Shown: one piece after another, positions 1-11,540 of the stretch
Layout: each line of letters starts with the position of its first letter
Numbering within the stretch: position 1 is the first letter of the stretch
Assembly (NCBI GenBank): GCA_950097015.1
Contig: CATNEN010000039.1
Span: 18,655,501-18,719,500, forward strand
Origin: Macrostomum hystrix
Taxonomy: Eukaryota; Platyhelminthes; Macrostomidae
Length of the DNA: 64,000 nt
Reading direction: 5' to 3'
The notes under the pieces: generated by a model
Databases searched by the model: none
Told to the model about the DNA's origin: nothing
Seen by the model: the letters and a program-made list of their open reading frames with translations, nothing else
Position numbers and translations under genes: made by a program

Positions 1-1
1 G

Positions 2-3000
2 CCATCGCCGACTGAGTTCAATTGGCTACTGCGGCAGCAAGGACTCCGGCTGCTGAACGAGCTGGATATCGACGGCGCCTACGAGAGGCGTGTTGCCAGC
101 CAGCCAGGCGAAAGGCCCAGTCCGGATATTGAAAGAGAATATCGCAAAGCACTGTACGCCAGCAAGAAGGCTCTCCAGCTGTCTCTACCGATGGACTCGT
201 CGCGGCTGTACTTTCAAAACCTGCAGGCTGCGCAGGCCCTGATGCTGGGCCATTCCAGGAATGACTCGTTTGTCGACTGCATCTTCAAGTACGGCTCTGC
301 TCAGGTGCAGGGTACCAAGGGCTGCTACGATGACATGCTGGATGTGACACTGTTCAGCCATCCGAACTATTTCAACTGCTTCACTCTGCAGTTCCGGGAG
401 GAGTACATCCAGGATGTGTTCAGCTTGGCACTGATCATCTGGCTTGGACCAGGCGAGACCTACGGCATACGTCACAAGCAGGGCTTCCTGTTCGACATTT
501 TTGAGCAGGCCTACGGACTGCGGGTGGCGGTGCACGAGCCTGGGAGTCATCCAGCGGTGAGACGCTTGAGTAACAACCGTTTTGAGTATTGCAGCTGTTT
601 GAGAATTGTAACCGTTTGACTATACGAGCATATAGCAACCATTTGAGCATAGCTACCGTTTGAGTATAGTTTGAGTTGCAAGCTTTCGGGTAATTAAAAG
701 CTTCAGGTTGAGAATAATTTCACAAACTATTTCAGTAAGAACTCTTTAAACTGAGTAAGATTTTATTTTGAGTAACTCTCCTCAATTGAGCAACCATGAG
801 CTCTATAATTATAGCATAAAAACAGATAACAAACTATACGATACGAAACTATACGAAAGATACTTTTTCAGTTCATTGAAGCTGCTAAATAGATTTTATC
901 TAACTCCTAAAGTGCAATGATTTAGTATCCCAAGGAATTATTTAGGGAATAAATTCTAAAGAATTGAATTAAAGACTGGAAATAAAATATTCAGAAGATT
1001 TAGAAGAAACGATCAAACTAAGATAATATATACCGTAGAAGATAAATAAACAAACTTTCGTTTAGATTAAAATTAAGCGCCTCACATAACAATAGGCTGA
1101 ATAGCTAGAGTATTTAATATTTATTTTTAAAAAATGCAATTAATGATTTGATTGACAAAATCAAACGTGACATTTTTCTGTGTTTTAGTTTACATTAACA
1201 AAACCAAGCTAGTCGGAACGCAGCGAGCGAATGTTCAACCTTATTTGACAGTTTTCTGGCTGGTCAAAGAATTTAAACAAACGCGTTGGGCCATGAAACT
1301 GGTGTCTCGGGTTAAAAGTGCAAATTGTATAACTTTTAATACTCTCTCTTAACGTTTTGTCCTTACTCAACTCCTGGTCCTCTCTCTTAAATGTTGGTCC
1401 TCTCTCTTAAATTTTGTTCCTCTCTCAAATTTTGGCCCTCACGAGTCTCTCCTAAATTTTGGTCCTCTCTCTTGAATTTTGGTCCTCTCTCCTAAATTTT
1501 GGTCCTCTCTCCTAAATTTTGGTCCTGTCTCTTAAATGTTGGTCCTGTCTCTTAAATTTTGGTCCTCTCGCCTAAATTTTGGTCCTCTCTCTTGAATTTT
1601 GGTCCTCTCTCCTAAACTTTGGTCCTGTCTCTTAAATGTTGGTCCTGTCTCTTAAATTTTGGTCCTCTCTCCTAAATTTTGGTACTCTCCCTAAATTTTG
1701 GTCCTGTCTCTTAAATGTTGGTCCTGTCTCTTAAATTTTGGTCCTCTCTCCTAAATTTTGGTACTCTCCCTAAATTTTGGTACTCTCTCTTAAATGTTGG
1801 TCCTCTCTCTTAAATTTTGGTCCTCTCTCTTAAATTTTGGTCCTCTCTCTCTTAAATTTTGGTCCTCTCTCTGTTAAATTTTGGTCCTCTCTCTTAAATG
1901 TTGGTCCTCTCGCTCTTAAATTTTGGTCCTTTAAAATTTTGGTCTTCAGATTCTTCTTCTTTATCTGGTCCTGACTCCTAACTTGTAGTCGTCCTAGTTC
2001 TCTATTTTTATCCCCCCTCCTTATTATTTGGTTTCGTATGATTTTATTGGCTGAGTGAAAATATTTTCCCCCAGATTAACGTTCCAGTAGGATAAACGCA
2101 ATAGGGCATCGGGCACCAACGATTGCCACAGTACAGGTGCTTCATCAGTTTCGTTACTCTCTCGCAGCCTTGCCCAACTCGGGGAAGCCGATGAAAGAAT
2201 ATTAAGGAAGCTTGGATGCAGAGCAGGAAAATCAGCTGCGATCAGAATAAAAGCTTTTTCCAATCGGGGATAATGCTTTTTTTAAACGTCCCAAATAACT
2301 ACACAATAAGGGGAATCGGGATTCTTAGAAATCGGCCCAGTCCATTGTTGCCGGTTGCTGGGAACAATATATTGCCGAGTCTTGTGTGGAATCAGGTCCA
2401 AGCAATGGGCCACTAGACCTGTATTTTTTTATTCTCGTAGCAGCAGGTTATTTTTTTATTTTACATTCATTTGGGGTGCAGCTGCAGAGAGAAAGCTTGG
2501 GGGCTTGTCGTGCAGTTTACGCCGTTGAGGGCCAACCTTCAAGACACAGTGAGAGTGTACATTGCCTGACGATGAAAAAGTCAGGGCAGATGTACACACC
2601 TGTGTGAGCGTGTGCCTGCGTACAGTATCTGAGTGCGTGTGTGCTCAGGAGTCAGCAGAATGGTCAGAATTGCCTCCTCGCTGGCTGCGGGTCTAGTGTC
2701 ACCGAATGCTAGTTCCGTATTGTGCCCATTGCCCGCAGCCCGCCACCCGCAATTATTATTATTTTTAGGGTATAACTAAGGCACTGTGGAATTTAGTGTC
2801 TGGCTCAAGGACACAATTTTTCTCCACGGTACTGAAACAATAATTAGTTACACAATTCAATTTTGACTTAAATCGAATCCGCGCCATCGCAGATGCTGCA
2901 GCAGGGCATCCAGACTGAGCCGGGCAAGATGAACGAGATCAAGTACCAGGCGCAGCGGTTTGTGCGCGCCAACACGCCGCGCAATCCCTGCCTAAGCGAA

Positions 3001-3900
3001 GCGGAGTCCCGCCGACGTCGATTCGCTGATCACGGCCAGATGTACAACTACGATCAGGAGCTGTGCCTCAACACCAAAGTCCAGGAGGTGTTTCTCAGGA
3101 CCTGCGGCTGCCTGTACGTGGAGCTGCCGCTGGTGATGCAGGCCAACGCCAGCCATCCGTACTGCGGCTTCGTTGACGACAAGCTGTTTAGCAGGGCCGA
3201 GTGCGCCAAGGGAATCGATCAGCGTCGAATTCGGCAGCAGTTCGAGACCACCGACTGTTTGCCGAGGTGCACGGAGCTCACTTACAGGAAGGAGCTGTCC
3301 GTGACGAAGTGGCGAGACACACCCTGGATGCTGCACTGGATCAAAGAGGTGTCGGAGCGTTGGAACAACTATTTCATGAAGCTGATGATGCTGCGAGCAT
3401 CGCCAGCCAGTTTTCGTCAGGACCTGAGTCGCGTCAAGGACTATTTGCGCATGGCGAACATCACGGACCCTCTGCTGCTGGGAAATAGCACCAATTTTCA
3501 CTTCGACGAACGATTCACCTACGTGATGGTGAAACGGCGAGCGAACAATACCTTAGTACAGCAGGAGAAAATAGTGCTCACTGTGAATGCACTTTTTAGC
3601 CGCATTGGCGGCCTTTGCTCAATGTACATCGGCCTAACTCTCGCCTTTTTCGTTGAGTGCATCGAGCTCATCTACAGACTGGTGGCTGAGAGGGCTGGAC
3701 AGGCAGAAAAGGGACAACGACAACATCAGCAACAGCAGCAGCAGCAGCAACTTCAGGTTCTGGACGTCACAGAGCAACCGGAGCAGCTGGAGCTGCTGCG
3801 ACCGCCACCTCAACCGCCGCCGCCTCCCCAGGAGAAGCTCTGCGGTGGCTTTGTCTGGCTACGTCAGGACAGCAAAAATGGACGGTCAAATTTGGCCTGA
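2..3900 (+). CDS. DEG/ENaC-family sodium channel subunit, C-terminal part (2 exons, 5' end outside window)
   Basis: Exons 2-556 and 2893-3900 join in phase 0 (donor gtgaga, acceptor cgcag) and give 520 residues without M1. The first exon carries the early extracellular domain: LGHSRNDSFVDCIF, then HPNYFNCFTLQF (counterpart of the family's GNCYTFN) and YGLRVAVHEPGSHPA. The second continues with the family's pre-beta-ball/thumb pattern (MLQQGIQTEPGK, C33, C58, CGC at 71-73, C91, C104, C122, C126 of that exon) and ends in M2 (NALFSRIGGLCSMYIGLTLAFFVECIEL). The cytoplasmic tail has a Q8 run and PPPPPQ but no PPxY motif. Family members are trimeric, amiloride-type, Na+-selective plasma-membrane channels gated by peptides, protons or force. 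The selectivity-filter position reads G-L-T, not the usual G/S-x-S. The ligand cannot be predicted. Family assignment is firm; the two-exon join rests on phase and homology. Confidence 0.88.
1374..1950. repeat. Intronic minisatellite, ~20-bp unit
   Basis: Imperfect tandem copies of a ~20-bp unit with core tcttaaattttggtcctctc lie inside the DEG/ENaC intron. Variants include tgttggtcctg and dinucleotide ct length changes near the right end. It has no coding potential of its own. Confidence 0.9.
2465..2768 (+). mobile_element. SINE family 1, head-truncated copy with (ATT)n tail
   Basis: The body (cattcatttggggtgcag ... gcttgggggcttgtcgtgca ... gatgaaaaagtcagggcaga ... gtgctcaggagtcagcagaa) recurs at four other sites in the window. 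This copy lacks the tRNA-like head and ends in caattattattattttt. It sits in the DEG/ENaC intron. Confidence 0.8.
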
Positions 3901-5588
3901 TGCCGTCTTTTCAGTCTAGATTCTCTTCATTGTCTTATTTTAATACGGATTTAATGATGCGACAAGCTATTTGGGTGGGGTGGCGTGCGCGGAAATGGAC
4001 TTAATTTGTTCCAGCCAATAGAAGCAGAGTCACGGATTTTGGAAAGAGCCATAGATGTACATTTTGGACAGACAATATATTTTTTACGTATTACGAGATG
4101 GACCAATCAGAAGGCGATTAGAGGAGAGAGATATCAAAAACTGAGTGGGGAGAGAGGGGTCAGGGTCAGGCAGAATTAGAACAAGACAAGCGGGTTGTAC
4201 TATTAGGCACATCACTAAGTTCAAACTAAAAGGGCCGAAATTTACACAGCCGAGATATTGGAGCTTAAGATCAAACTTGTCTTGCTAAAGCTTTATGGTA
4301 ACGACCCCAAAAGCTTAAGAGTCACAGACGAACTTTTCTCAAAGGAATCCTTAACTTCAGTCTAGGCGTTCTCTTATAGGATTGAAGACTATTTTAATCT
4401 CGTGCAGTCACTGTCTGCTTCTCAACTCTAATTAGCTACTTTACCTGCATTTTACAATCCAAGATCATCTGATGAAAAAACGGTATCAAAGATAGAGAAA
4501 GATAATATGTTTGGCTCCGGAAATTAAAAGAAGCGATTGGGTGCAGTGAATCTGAAACAGACGGTTTACCTTGCTAGAAGGAGCCAAGTTAATCCTACTT
4601 GAGTGAGAAGCCTAGAAATGTGATTTTCAGTAGAGCAACAAATTATGATTTATTTATCGTGTTGCTATTTGAGTGGCATCAATCTTTTGCGGGCCAAGTG
4701 TACCCACACCCACACACACACACACACACACAATCTCACTCACTTAATATTGTTCAAGCATATAGAAAAAGTTTGCTTGATCCAGCGATGCGACCCAATC
4801 ATCTTCACTCTCTATTTGATACGTCGACCCTGTTTTTTTCCTCTTGCGAACTGTTTATTGTGAAAATACAGATTGCGTAAGCACGTGATCATATCACTAT
4901 AGTGATGATACTTTTTACTTTTTGAAAATTGAAATTATGCCTGGATCAGTAGGCATAATTGCGCGGCGCACCCAAAGGCTGTGTACAGTCCGTGGACTGT
5001 GAAATCGCCCTTCGGACAGTGTCTATGTCTGAAGTCATAGGGGTTCACTGCATGTGTCTTACTTAGTAGAACTTTGCTGAAAAATACAGATTTCTGTACC
5101 CTGTAACTTATCAAATGATTTGTTGATGCAAATTTTTATTCCTTAATTAATTCTTTCCTTGCTTAAGGAGCGATGGCATATGCTACTCGTATTATATAAA
5201 TATTGCGGTTAATATTACTTCAACAAATTAATTTCCTGGCTAGACAGGGCATAAAAATATAGCCTTAAACTGACGACAAGCAAATGCTTTTGCGGAAATA
5301 ACAAATGCTGATTGCTAAATATTATTGCTTTAGTTCATATTCTGTTATAATATTTTCTTATTCTTTGTTCTTTTGTGGCTTATTATGTGTTATTTTCTTA
5401 AGTAAACAGAAAAAAAACGAATGAACTAATTTTTCCGCTAAATCTGTACTGCCTTACTCACAGTAGGCTAGTTTGCAAAAGAATTTTTCGAAAAGAATAA
5501 TAATAACCCTCGAGAGAGTTCATTAGTGCGAACACACGGAAACTCAAGCTGTTATAAAACCAAGAGCTCTTTACAGCAGCAAAGAAAA
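3901..5588. other. Intergenic stretch downstream of the DEG/ENaC gene
   Basis: No gene is supported here. The stretch is AT-rich apart from a CA microsatellite at 4705-4732. Near 4978-5005 there is a short stretch (ggctgtgtacagtccgtgga) resembling the body of SINE family 2, probably an old fragment. Short open frames lack splice context or recognisable domains. Confidence 0.6.
4705..4732. repeat. (CA)n microsatellite
   Basis: cacacc followed by about eleven CA units. Confidence 0.9.
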
Positions 5589-5589
5589 T

Positions 5590-7096
5590 ATGCATTCACA
5601 ATCTCATTCTGTATCTCACAATCTCATTCTGTATCTCACAATCTCATTCTGTATCTCACAATCTCATTCTGTATCTCACAATCTCATTCTGTATCTCACA
5701 ATCTCATTCTGTATCTCACAATCTCATTCTGTATCTCACAATCTCATTCTGTATCTCACAATCTCATTCTGTATCTCACAATTTCATTCTGTATCTACCA
5801 ATCTCATTCTGTATTTCACAATCTCATTCTGTATCTCACAATCTCATTCTGTATCTCACAATCTCATTCTGTATCTCACAATCTCATTCTGTATCTCACA
5901 ATCTCATTCTGTATCTCACAATCTCATTCTGTATCTCACAATCTCATTCTGTATCTCACAATCTCATTCTGTATCTCACAATTTCATTCTGTATCTACCA
6001 ATCTCATTCTGTATCTCACAATCTCATTCTGTATCTCACAATCTCATTCTGTATCTCACAATCTCATTCTGTATCTCACAATCTCATTCTGTATCTCACA
6101 ATCTCATTCTGTATCTCACAATCTCATTCTGTATCTCACAATCTCATTCTGTATCTCACAATCTCATTCTGTATCTCACAATCTCATTCTGTATCTCACA
6201 ATCTCATTCTGTATCTACCAATCTCATTCTGTATCTCACAATCTCATTCTGTATCTCACAATCTCATTCTGTATCTCACAATCTCATTCTGTATCTCACA
6301 ATCTCATTCTGTATCTACCAATCTCATTCTGTATCTCACAATCTCATTCTGTATCTCACAATTTCATTCTGTATCTCACAATCTCATTCTGTATCTCACA
6401 ATCTCATTCTGTATCTCACAATCTCATTCTGTATCTCACAATCTCATTCTGTATCTACCAATCTCATTCTGTATCTACCAATCTCATTCTGTATCTCACA
6501 ATCTCATTCTGTATCTACTAATCTCATTCTGTATCTACCAATCTCATTCTGTATCTCACAATCTCATTCTGTATCTACCAATCTCATTCTGTATCTACCA
6601 ATCTCATTCTGTATCTCACAATCTCATTCTGTATCTACCAATCTCATTCTGTATCTACCAATCTCATTCTGTATCTCACAATTTCATTCTGTATCTACCA
6701 ATCTCATTCTGTATCTCACAATCTCATTCTGTATCTCACAATCTCATTCTGTATCTCACAATCTCATTCTGTATCTCACAATTTCATTCTGTATCTACCA
6801 ATCTCATTCTGTATCTCACAATCTCATTCTGTATCTCACAATTTCATTCTGTATCTCACAATCTCATTCTGTATCTACTAATCTCATTTTGTAGCTACTA
6901 ATCTCATTCTGCATCTACTAATCTCATTCTGCATCTACTAATCTCATTCTGCATCTACTAATCTCATTCTGTATCTCAAAATCTCATGACGGTAACTCAC
7001 AATCTTATTCTGCATCTACTAATCTCATTCTGCATCTACTAATCTCATTCTGTATCTCAAAATCTCATGGCGGTAACTCACAATCTCATTCTGTAG
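5590..7096. repeat. Large 20-bp minisatellite (~75 units)
   Basis: About 65 near-identical units of atctcattctgtatctcaca run to ~6890, followed by degenerate units (gcatctacta variants and two ctcatgrcggtaactcac insertions) to 7096. Variant units (ctacca, atttcattc) recur in blocks, so multi-unit duplication is likely. Long ORFs here reflect a 20-bp unit without stops in three frames and are not genes. Confidence 0.95.
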
Positions 7097-7214
7097 AGGA
7101 TACAAATATAATTTGAAAATACAATATACCAACTATAGTCTTTCTACTTTTAAAGGAAGACAAACAAAACGGTGTCTTAACAAACTAGGAAATAAGTTGG
7201 TGAGTAGTTGTCTT

Positions 7215-7695
7215 CACGGATTATCACCAAGGACCACTAGAAGAAGAATGACGGAACACTTCGTTTCTTGGAAAATTTATCACAGATTGATTTTAATGGA
7301 AATATGCACTAGCGAGATGCACGTTTTTCGCATTAAAATGCTGATAACTTTTTTTGGAAGCAAATCAAAAGCTGTTATTTTAACAAATCTGGCAAAACAG
7401 ATTGCTTCACCGAATTTTTGATAGATTCATTTGATCTTAATTTTGTTTTTACTTATAATAGCACTACAGATAGTCAAAACTTATATCTCGTGACTAACTC
7501 TATTTTACACTCACTTCGATCGATTGGTTTCAATTCTTCATAAATTAATCTATCTTAAATTCGGTGAATCAACATGTTGCAAGATAAACTAAATAGAAAT
7601 CTCGCTAGTGAAAATCTGCCTTTAATAAATTTTCCAAGAAACGAAGTTTCCCATCCTTCTTCTTCTAGTGGTCCTTGATTATCCCCCGTAGTTTG
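7215..7695. mobile_element. Inverted-repeat (foldback/MITE-like) element
   Basis: The arm at 7222-7425 is repeated in reverse complement at 7555-7690. Shared blocks are caaggaccactagaagaaga, cttcgtttcttggaaaattt, cactagcgagat and attcaccgaattt, in mirrored order. No transposase frame lies between the arms. The termini are not sharply defined. Confidence 0.65.
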
Positions 7696-7699
7696 GTTG

Positions 7700-8270
7700 G
7701 CTTTCAGTTGTGTTTTACATTTTTGCTACAATAACAAAATGACAAAAAGTGCAATGAAGACAAATGCAATCAAAAAGCTAATCACCAGGGATCAAGGAAC
7801 AAGGGCATAAATAAAAAAAATATTTAACTTCTAGAATGACAAGGAGATGGTCATAAAAACCTGTCTGTAACAGGACTTTGTCGCGCTACCGCACAGTCTG
7901 TTAGTTTTATGATATAGTTTAGAGCCCAAACCTATATAACATGTTTCTTAATTTCGTGAGAAGCTGGAGAACAAAAGACATTTCTACTTGTGCAAGTGGA
8001 CCGGGGGCTGGAATCTTCAATTAAGAATAAGTGACTCATGATGAGTTTAGCAGTCGTGTGTGCGCTTTCTGGTCATAAAATTTGAACCCAGCTGGCATTT
8101 GAACACTTGTAGACAAAGAGTAAAAAAACGCTAGCAAACAATAAAATAACAATTTTTGCTTCCATCCGGAAGGATTTAGAAATAAAAATTAGAAATGAAT
8201 TTAGCAGTACTTTTTTCTACAACTTTTTCAAATTATATTTGTCTGGCCCGGATTCACATCCGCCTAACCC
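7700..8270. other. Intergenic stretch upstream of the first secreted-protein gene
   Basis: AT-rich, with no supported gene or tandem repeat seen. It ends at a TATA box about 80 bp before the next start codon. Confidence 0.5.
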
Positions 8271-8275
8271 ATGTC

Positions 8276-8283
8276 TATATAAG
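8276..8283 (+). promoter_or_regulatory. TATA box of the first secreted-protein gene
   Basis: TATATAAG lies 73 bp upstream of the ATG at 8356, leaving room for a start site about 30 bp downstream and a 5' leader of roughly 45 nt. Confidence 0.55.
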
Positions 8284-8355
8284 ATAGCGACGCTGCTAAA
8301 AACTACGGATAAAGTCTTCGAGCACTTGCCACGAACTCAAATTATAAATTTAACA

Positions 8356-8841
8356 ATGATCAGCCTACTAGCCCTGCTAGCGTTATCATCCACCCTGGCA
8401 ACCAACAGCGACCTGCGCCAAACAATCCGCCAGGCCTGTCCACACTTTGCCGAATCCTTCTCGACTGGATACGCCTTAGCCTGGCCGCTGCCAACCGACA
8501 GCGTCCTTAGTTACCAAAACGGATCGTTCAGCAATGACACCCTGCTGCTGTTGAGGGAGAGAAGCCAGTCCGACAGTGACTGCTTCAAGTCGATGCGTGA
8601 CATTTGCGACGCCCGCGTCTGTCAGACGAGTCAACCGACGGCCTGGGGAGGCCGGCGCATCGCCGAGGTCAGATGCGGCTCGGCGTCACTTCGCGCCGCC
8701 GATTTCGAGTGCAGCCCGCGCAGCAGGCGGCACGTCTTCGTGGTTGTTGGCACCTGCCTGGGGGCGGCGGTGATTGCGCCGAGACGGCTGGCCGATGACT
8801 GCAGACTTAAGCGCAAGAGCTCCATGTCACGGCTGGGCTGA
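8356..8841 (+). CDS. Small secreted eight-cysteine protein (copy 1)
   Basis: Single-exon gene of 161 residues. I chose the ATG at 8356 because it begins a clean signal peptide (MISLLALLALSSTLAT, cleavage likely near residue 16-18) and follows a TATA box; upstream in-frame codons from 8239 lack that shape. The mature part has eight cysteines in the same order as in the protein at 9845-10312, sharing DLRQ-I-Q--CP-FA, EVRC, FEC-PR-RR-VF--VGTCLG and APRR-A-DCRL. A sequon (NGS) lies in the N-terminal third. The C-terminal half is rich in arginine. An AATAAA follows at 8949. I do not recognise the family; a cystine-knot-like or lectin-like secreted factor is possible, but no diagnostic motif is seen. 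It is very likely a real gene because a diverged paralogue keeps all its cysteines. Confidence 0.75.
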   Translation: MISLLALLALSSTLATNSDLRQTIRQACPHFAESFSTGYALAWPLPTDSVLSYQNGSFSNDTLLLLRERSQSDSDCFKSMRDICDARVCQTSQPTAWGGRRIAEVRCGSASLRAADFECSPRSRRHVFVVVGTCLGAAVIAPRRLADDCRLKRKSSMSRLG

Positions 8842-8948
8842 GCAGTCGCGAACACTTGCCTTTGTTCAATTATAAATAGTCATTTTCGTGCGACCATTAT
8901 GAGCCTTTATTGCGTACAATATGCTTCTGACATGCCGACATTAATATG

Positions 8949-8954
8949 AATAAA
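8949..8954 (+). other. Polyadenylation signal
   Basis: AATAAA lies 107 bp after the stop codon of the first secreted-protein gene. Confidence 0.5.
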
Positions 8955-9759
8955 TTGAACAGTAAGAAGTCATAAAGCGTATATTATACATGCAATGAGT
9001 GTTGTCTCATATAGTTTCTGATTGCGTTGCGCTTTTCAACAACTGCGCTGGTGGAGTTGGAGACTGAATCTAGAAACAAAAGACACAACTCCCTGACAAA
9101 CGCCATTTTGACAAAGGCCGACTGGCTGGACAGTAAACACAGATAACTTCCGTATCGTGCAACGTACTCGTATTTTCTAAATGTTTCTTTTTCATTAGAA
9201 AGCTGAAAAAATTCTCCAAATTTTAGCTGACGCTGTGCGTCTGCCTGTTGTAGCTAGTGAGTAAGCATTGATTATCATTTAGCAGCGCCCAATCTTAAAA
9301 AGTAGGGATGCACAAAACTTTTTCATCAATCGCTAGATTATAGTGCAAAGTAGGAAATTGAATTGTAGGAAACCGCAATACCTATCGAATGAACTAATAA
9401 AACTTTTCAAAAAGTCTCGACGTAAAAACTTCGACTCAACCCCAATGGGTCTTTTTGTCTGTCACACGGGTAAACAATTGCCTTATAAATATAAAGCCAC
9501 GAGTTGAAATAGAAAACACACCTGCTTCGAGCAGGCGGTAAGTTGCTATTTTTAGAATTGCTGCATTGCACAAGTGCTCCAAAAAACGCTGGCTTAATTA
9601 AATAGACTAAACTAGTAAATAATGCGCGCATTGTTCTCTTCAGTGTCAGACTCACGCGTGTTAATGTGTAGCCTAAAGAAAGATCACTACGTGTCATAAA
9701 GTACGCGGACAACGGCTACTAATGATCACATGTGCAGGGTCTGCAAAGCCCACCAGCTT
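8955..9759. other. Spacer between the two paralogous secreted-protein genes
   Basis: No gene or tandem array is seen. A second TATA-like motif (ttataaatataaag, ~9483) has no supported coding region after it. Confidence 0.5.
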
Positions 9760-9767
9760 TTATAAAA
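9760..9767 (+). promoter_or_regulatory. TATA box of the second secreted-protein gene
   Basis: TTATAAAA lies 78 bp upstream of the ATG at 9845, almost the same spacing as in the upstream paralogue. Confidence 0.55.
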
Positions 9768-9844
9768 AAGCAACTTTTACACTAATCTGAATGCAAGTTT
9801 CGACAACAAGAAACTCGAATATCAGCTAGACAGGCTGAAGCACA

Positions 9845-10312
9845 ATGTCGCCAAGCGTTGCAGTGATTCTGCTGACCCACCTGACCGTCGAGCTGATGAT
9901 GAATCAGCTGCCGGCAGTCGAAGCCGATCTGCGACAAAGAATCGTACAGGAGTGCCCGCAATTCGCCGATGTGCTCAGAACTGGCGGAGCTCTGGACTTC
10001 ACAGCCACAGTGTCGGGTAGACACTATTCGGCGTGGAACCAGACAGGCTGGAGGAAGCAAGTGAAGCAACATGCCTGCGTCAGGATTGCGAAGGACGCGT
10101 GCAACAGTCGCATCTGCATCAGCGGCCACCCGTCAGTTAAAACTGGCCAGTTCACTGAGGTGCGGTGCGATCGGCCCATCATGTGGGCTAATTTCGAATG
10201 CAATCCTCGACCAAGGCGATTCGTATTCACTCACGTTGGCACCTGCCTGGGTGTCGGAGTACTGGCCCCAAGACGCATTGCCTCAGACTGTCGACTGTAC
10301 TTTAAGTACTAG
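9845..10312 (+). CDS. Small secreted eight-cysteine protein (copy 2)
   Basis: Single-exon gene of 155 residues and a paralogue of the protein at 8356-8841. The N-terminus has a hydrophobic segment (SVAVILLTHLTVELMMNQL) consistent with a signal peptide, followed by the conserved DLRQRIVQECPQFADVL. Eight cysteines align one for one with the first copy (QEC, HAC, DAC, RIC, VRC, FEC, GTC, SDC), allowing four disulfides. The most conserved region is FEC-PR-RR-VF--VGTCLG-GVLAPRR. One sequon (NQT) lies before the second cysteine. Identity outside the cysteine framework is low, so the duplication is not recent. Function unknown; extracellular location is inferred. Confidence 0.75.
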   Translation: MSPSVAVILLTHLTVELMMNQLPAVEADLRQRIVQECPQFADVLRTGGALDFTATVSGRHYSAWNQTGWRKQVKQHACVRIAKDACNSRICISGHPSVKTGQFTEVRCDRPIMWANFECNPRPRRFVFTHVGTCLGVGVLAPRRIASDCRLYFKY

Positions 10313-10539
10313 CTACTTATGTCCTCGTTAATTACTGGCGAATTCAAAATAGACCATAATTTCATTCACACGAACGTCACATTGCTTGCCATGTTTCATT
10401 CATCGCTATTCATCGATAATATTAATTGCGAGATTTGAAAAAAATAATACCATAGCAGGTGCCCATTGAGCATTCAAAACTATCGCTCACAATGGCGTTG
10501 TTTCTCCTTAATTCAAAATCGAGAAATCGCAGCATCATA

Positions 10540-11145
10540 GCAAGATCCGCAGATGGAATCGCAGCACGATTCAAATGTGGAATCGTAGCAAGATCCAAAG
10601 CTGGAATCGAAGCAAGATTCAAAGCTGGAATCGAAGCAAGATTCAAACGTGGAATCGTAGCAAGATCCAAAGCTGGAATCGAAGCAAGATCAAAAGCTGG
10701 AATCGTAGCAAGATCCAAAGCTGGAATCGAAGCAAGATTCAAAGCTGGAATCGAAGCAAGATCCAAAGCTGGAATCGAAGCAAGATCCAAAGCTGGAATC
10801 GTAGCAAGATCCAAAGCTGGAATCGTAGCAAGATCCAAAGCTGGAATCGTAGCAAGATCCAAAGCTGGAATCGTAGCAAGATCGAAAGCTGGAATCGTAG
10901 AAAGATTCAAACAAGGAATCGCAGCAAGATCCAAAGCTGGAATCATAGCAAGATTCAAACGTGGAATCGCAGCAAGATCCAAAGCTGGAATCGTAGCAAG
11001 ATTCAAACGTGGAATCGTAGCAAATCCTATGCTGGAATCGAAGCAAGATTCTAACGTGAAATAGTAGCAAGATCTACGAGTATGGAATCGTAGCAAGGTC
11101 CAAAGCTGGAATCGTAGCAAGAATCAAAGATAGAATCGAAGCAAA
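10540..11145. repeat. 24-bp minisatellite
   Basis: Copies of a 24-bp unit with core gctggaatcgtagcaagat alternate gta/gaa and atcc/attc. Because the period is a multiple of three, most frames on both strands stay open, which explains the 201- to 232-residue ORFs. The core resembles the array in STT3 intron 2 (33600-34025). Confidence 0.92.
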
Positions 11146-11540
11146 TAATTATTTTTACCCATTAAACTTACATGATGACAAAAGGCAGAAGGCAAATGGA
11201 TGATCAAAAGTTTATTTTAGTAGGATTTGAATTCAAGTTAAAATATTATTTTTTATTCACACTGAAGTCAAGCAAGAATGACAATAATTTATGACTCACA
11301 CAAATAGTTGCAACCGAAGTGTCCAATCCAACGAATAATTTAAATTCAGAATTTACTCATTCGCAAATGGCACATCATATAGATGACTATATTGATACCC
11401 AAATCCAAAGAGGCGTGCTACTAGTAGTAGCTAAAAGGCAAAAGGCGAATTTAACGAGAAATAAATCATGGAAAATCCAACTGACACTTGATGTAACTTG
11501 TAAGAATCTGCGAGATTCTAGAAATAATCTTAGGATTTAT
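11146..11540. other. Spacer between two minisatellites
   Basis: AT-rich; no supported gene. It grades into the next array through degenerate units from about 11500. Confidence 0.5.

Noticed and set aside
191-619. Stand-alone 142-residue protein
   Set aside because: The frame continues upstream to the window edge, and a donor at 557 with the phase-matched acceptor at 2892 makes it an exon of the DEG/ENaC gene.
5526-6894. 331- and 434-residue open frames (HSVSHNLILYLTISFC repeats)
   Set aside because: They lie wholly inside the 20-bp minisatellite; three units make 60 bp and keep frames open. No start context, splice sites or codon pattern supports translation.
5590-7096. CRISPR-like array
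   Set aside because: There are no unique spacers between repeats; units are head to tail in a eukaryotic context. The same holds for all other arrays.
10422-11120. 201- to 232-residue frames in the 24-bp array
   Set aside because: The period is divisible by three, both strands are open, and there is no synonymous bias obvious by eye.
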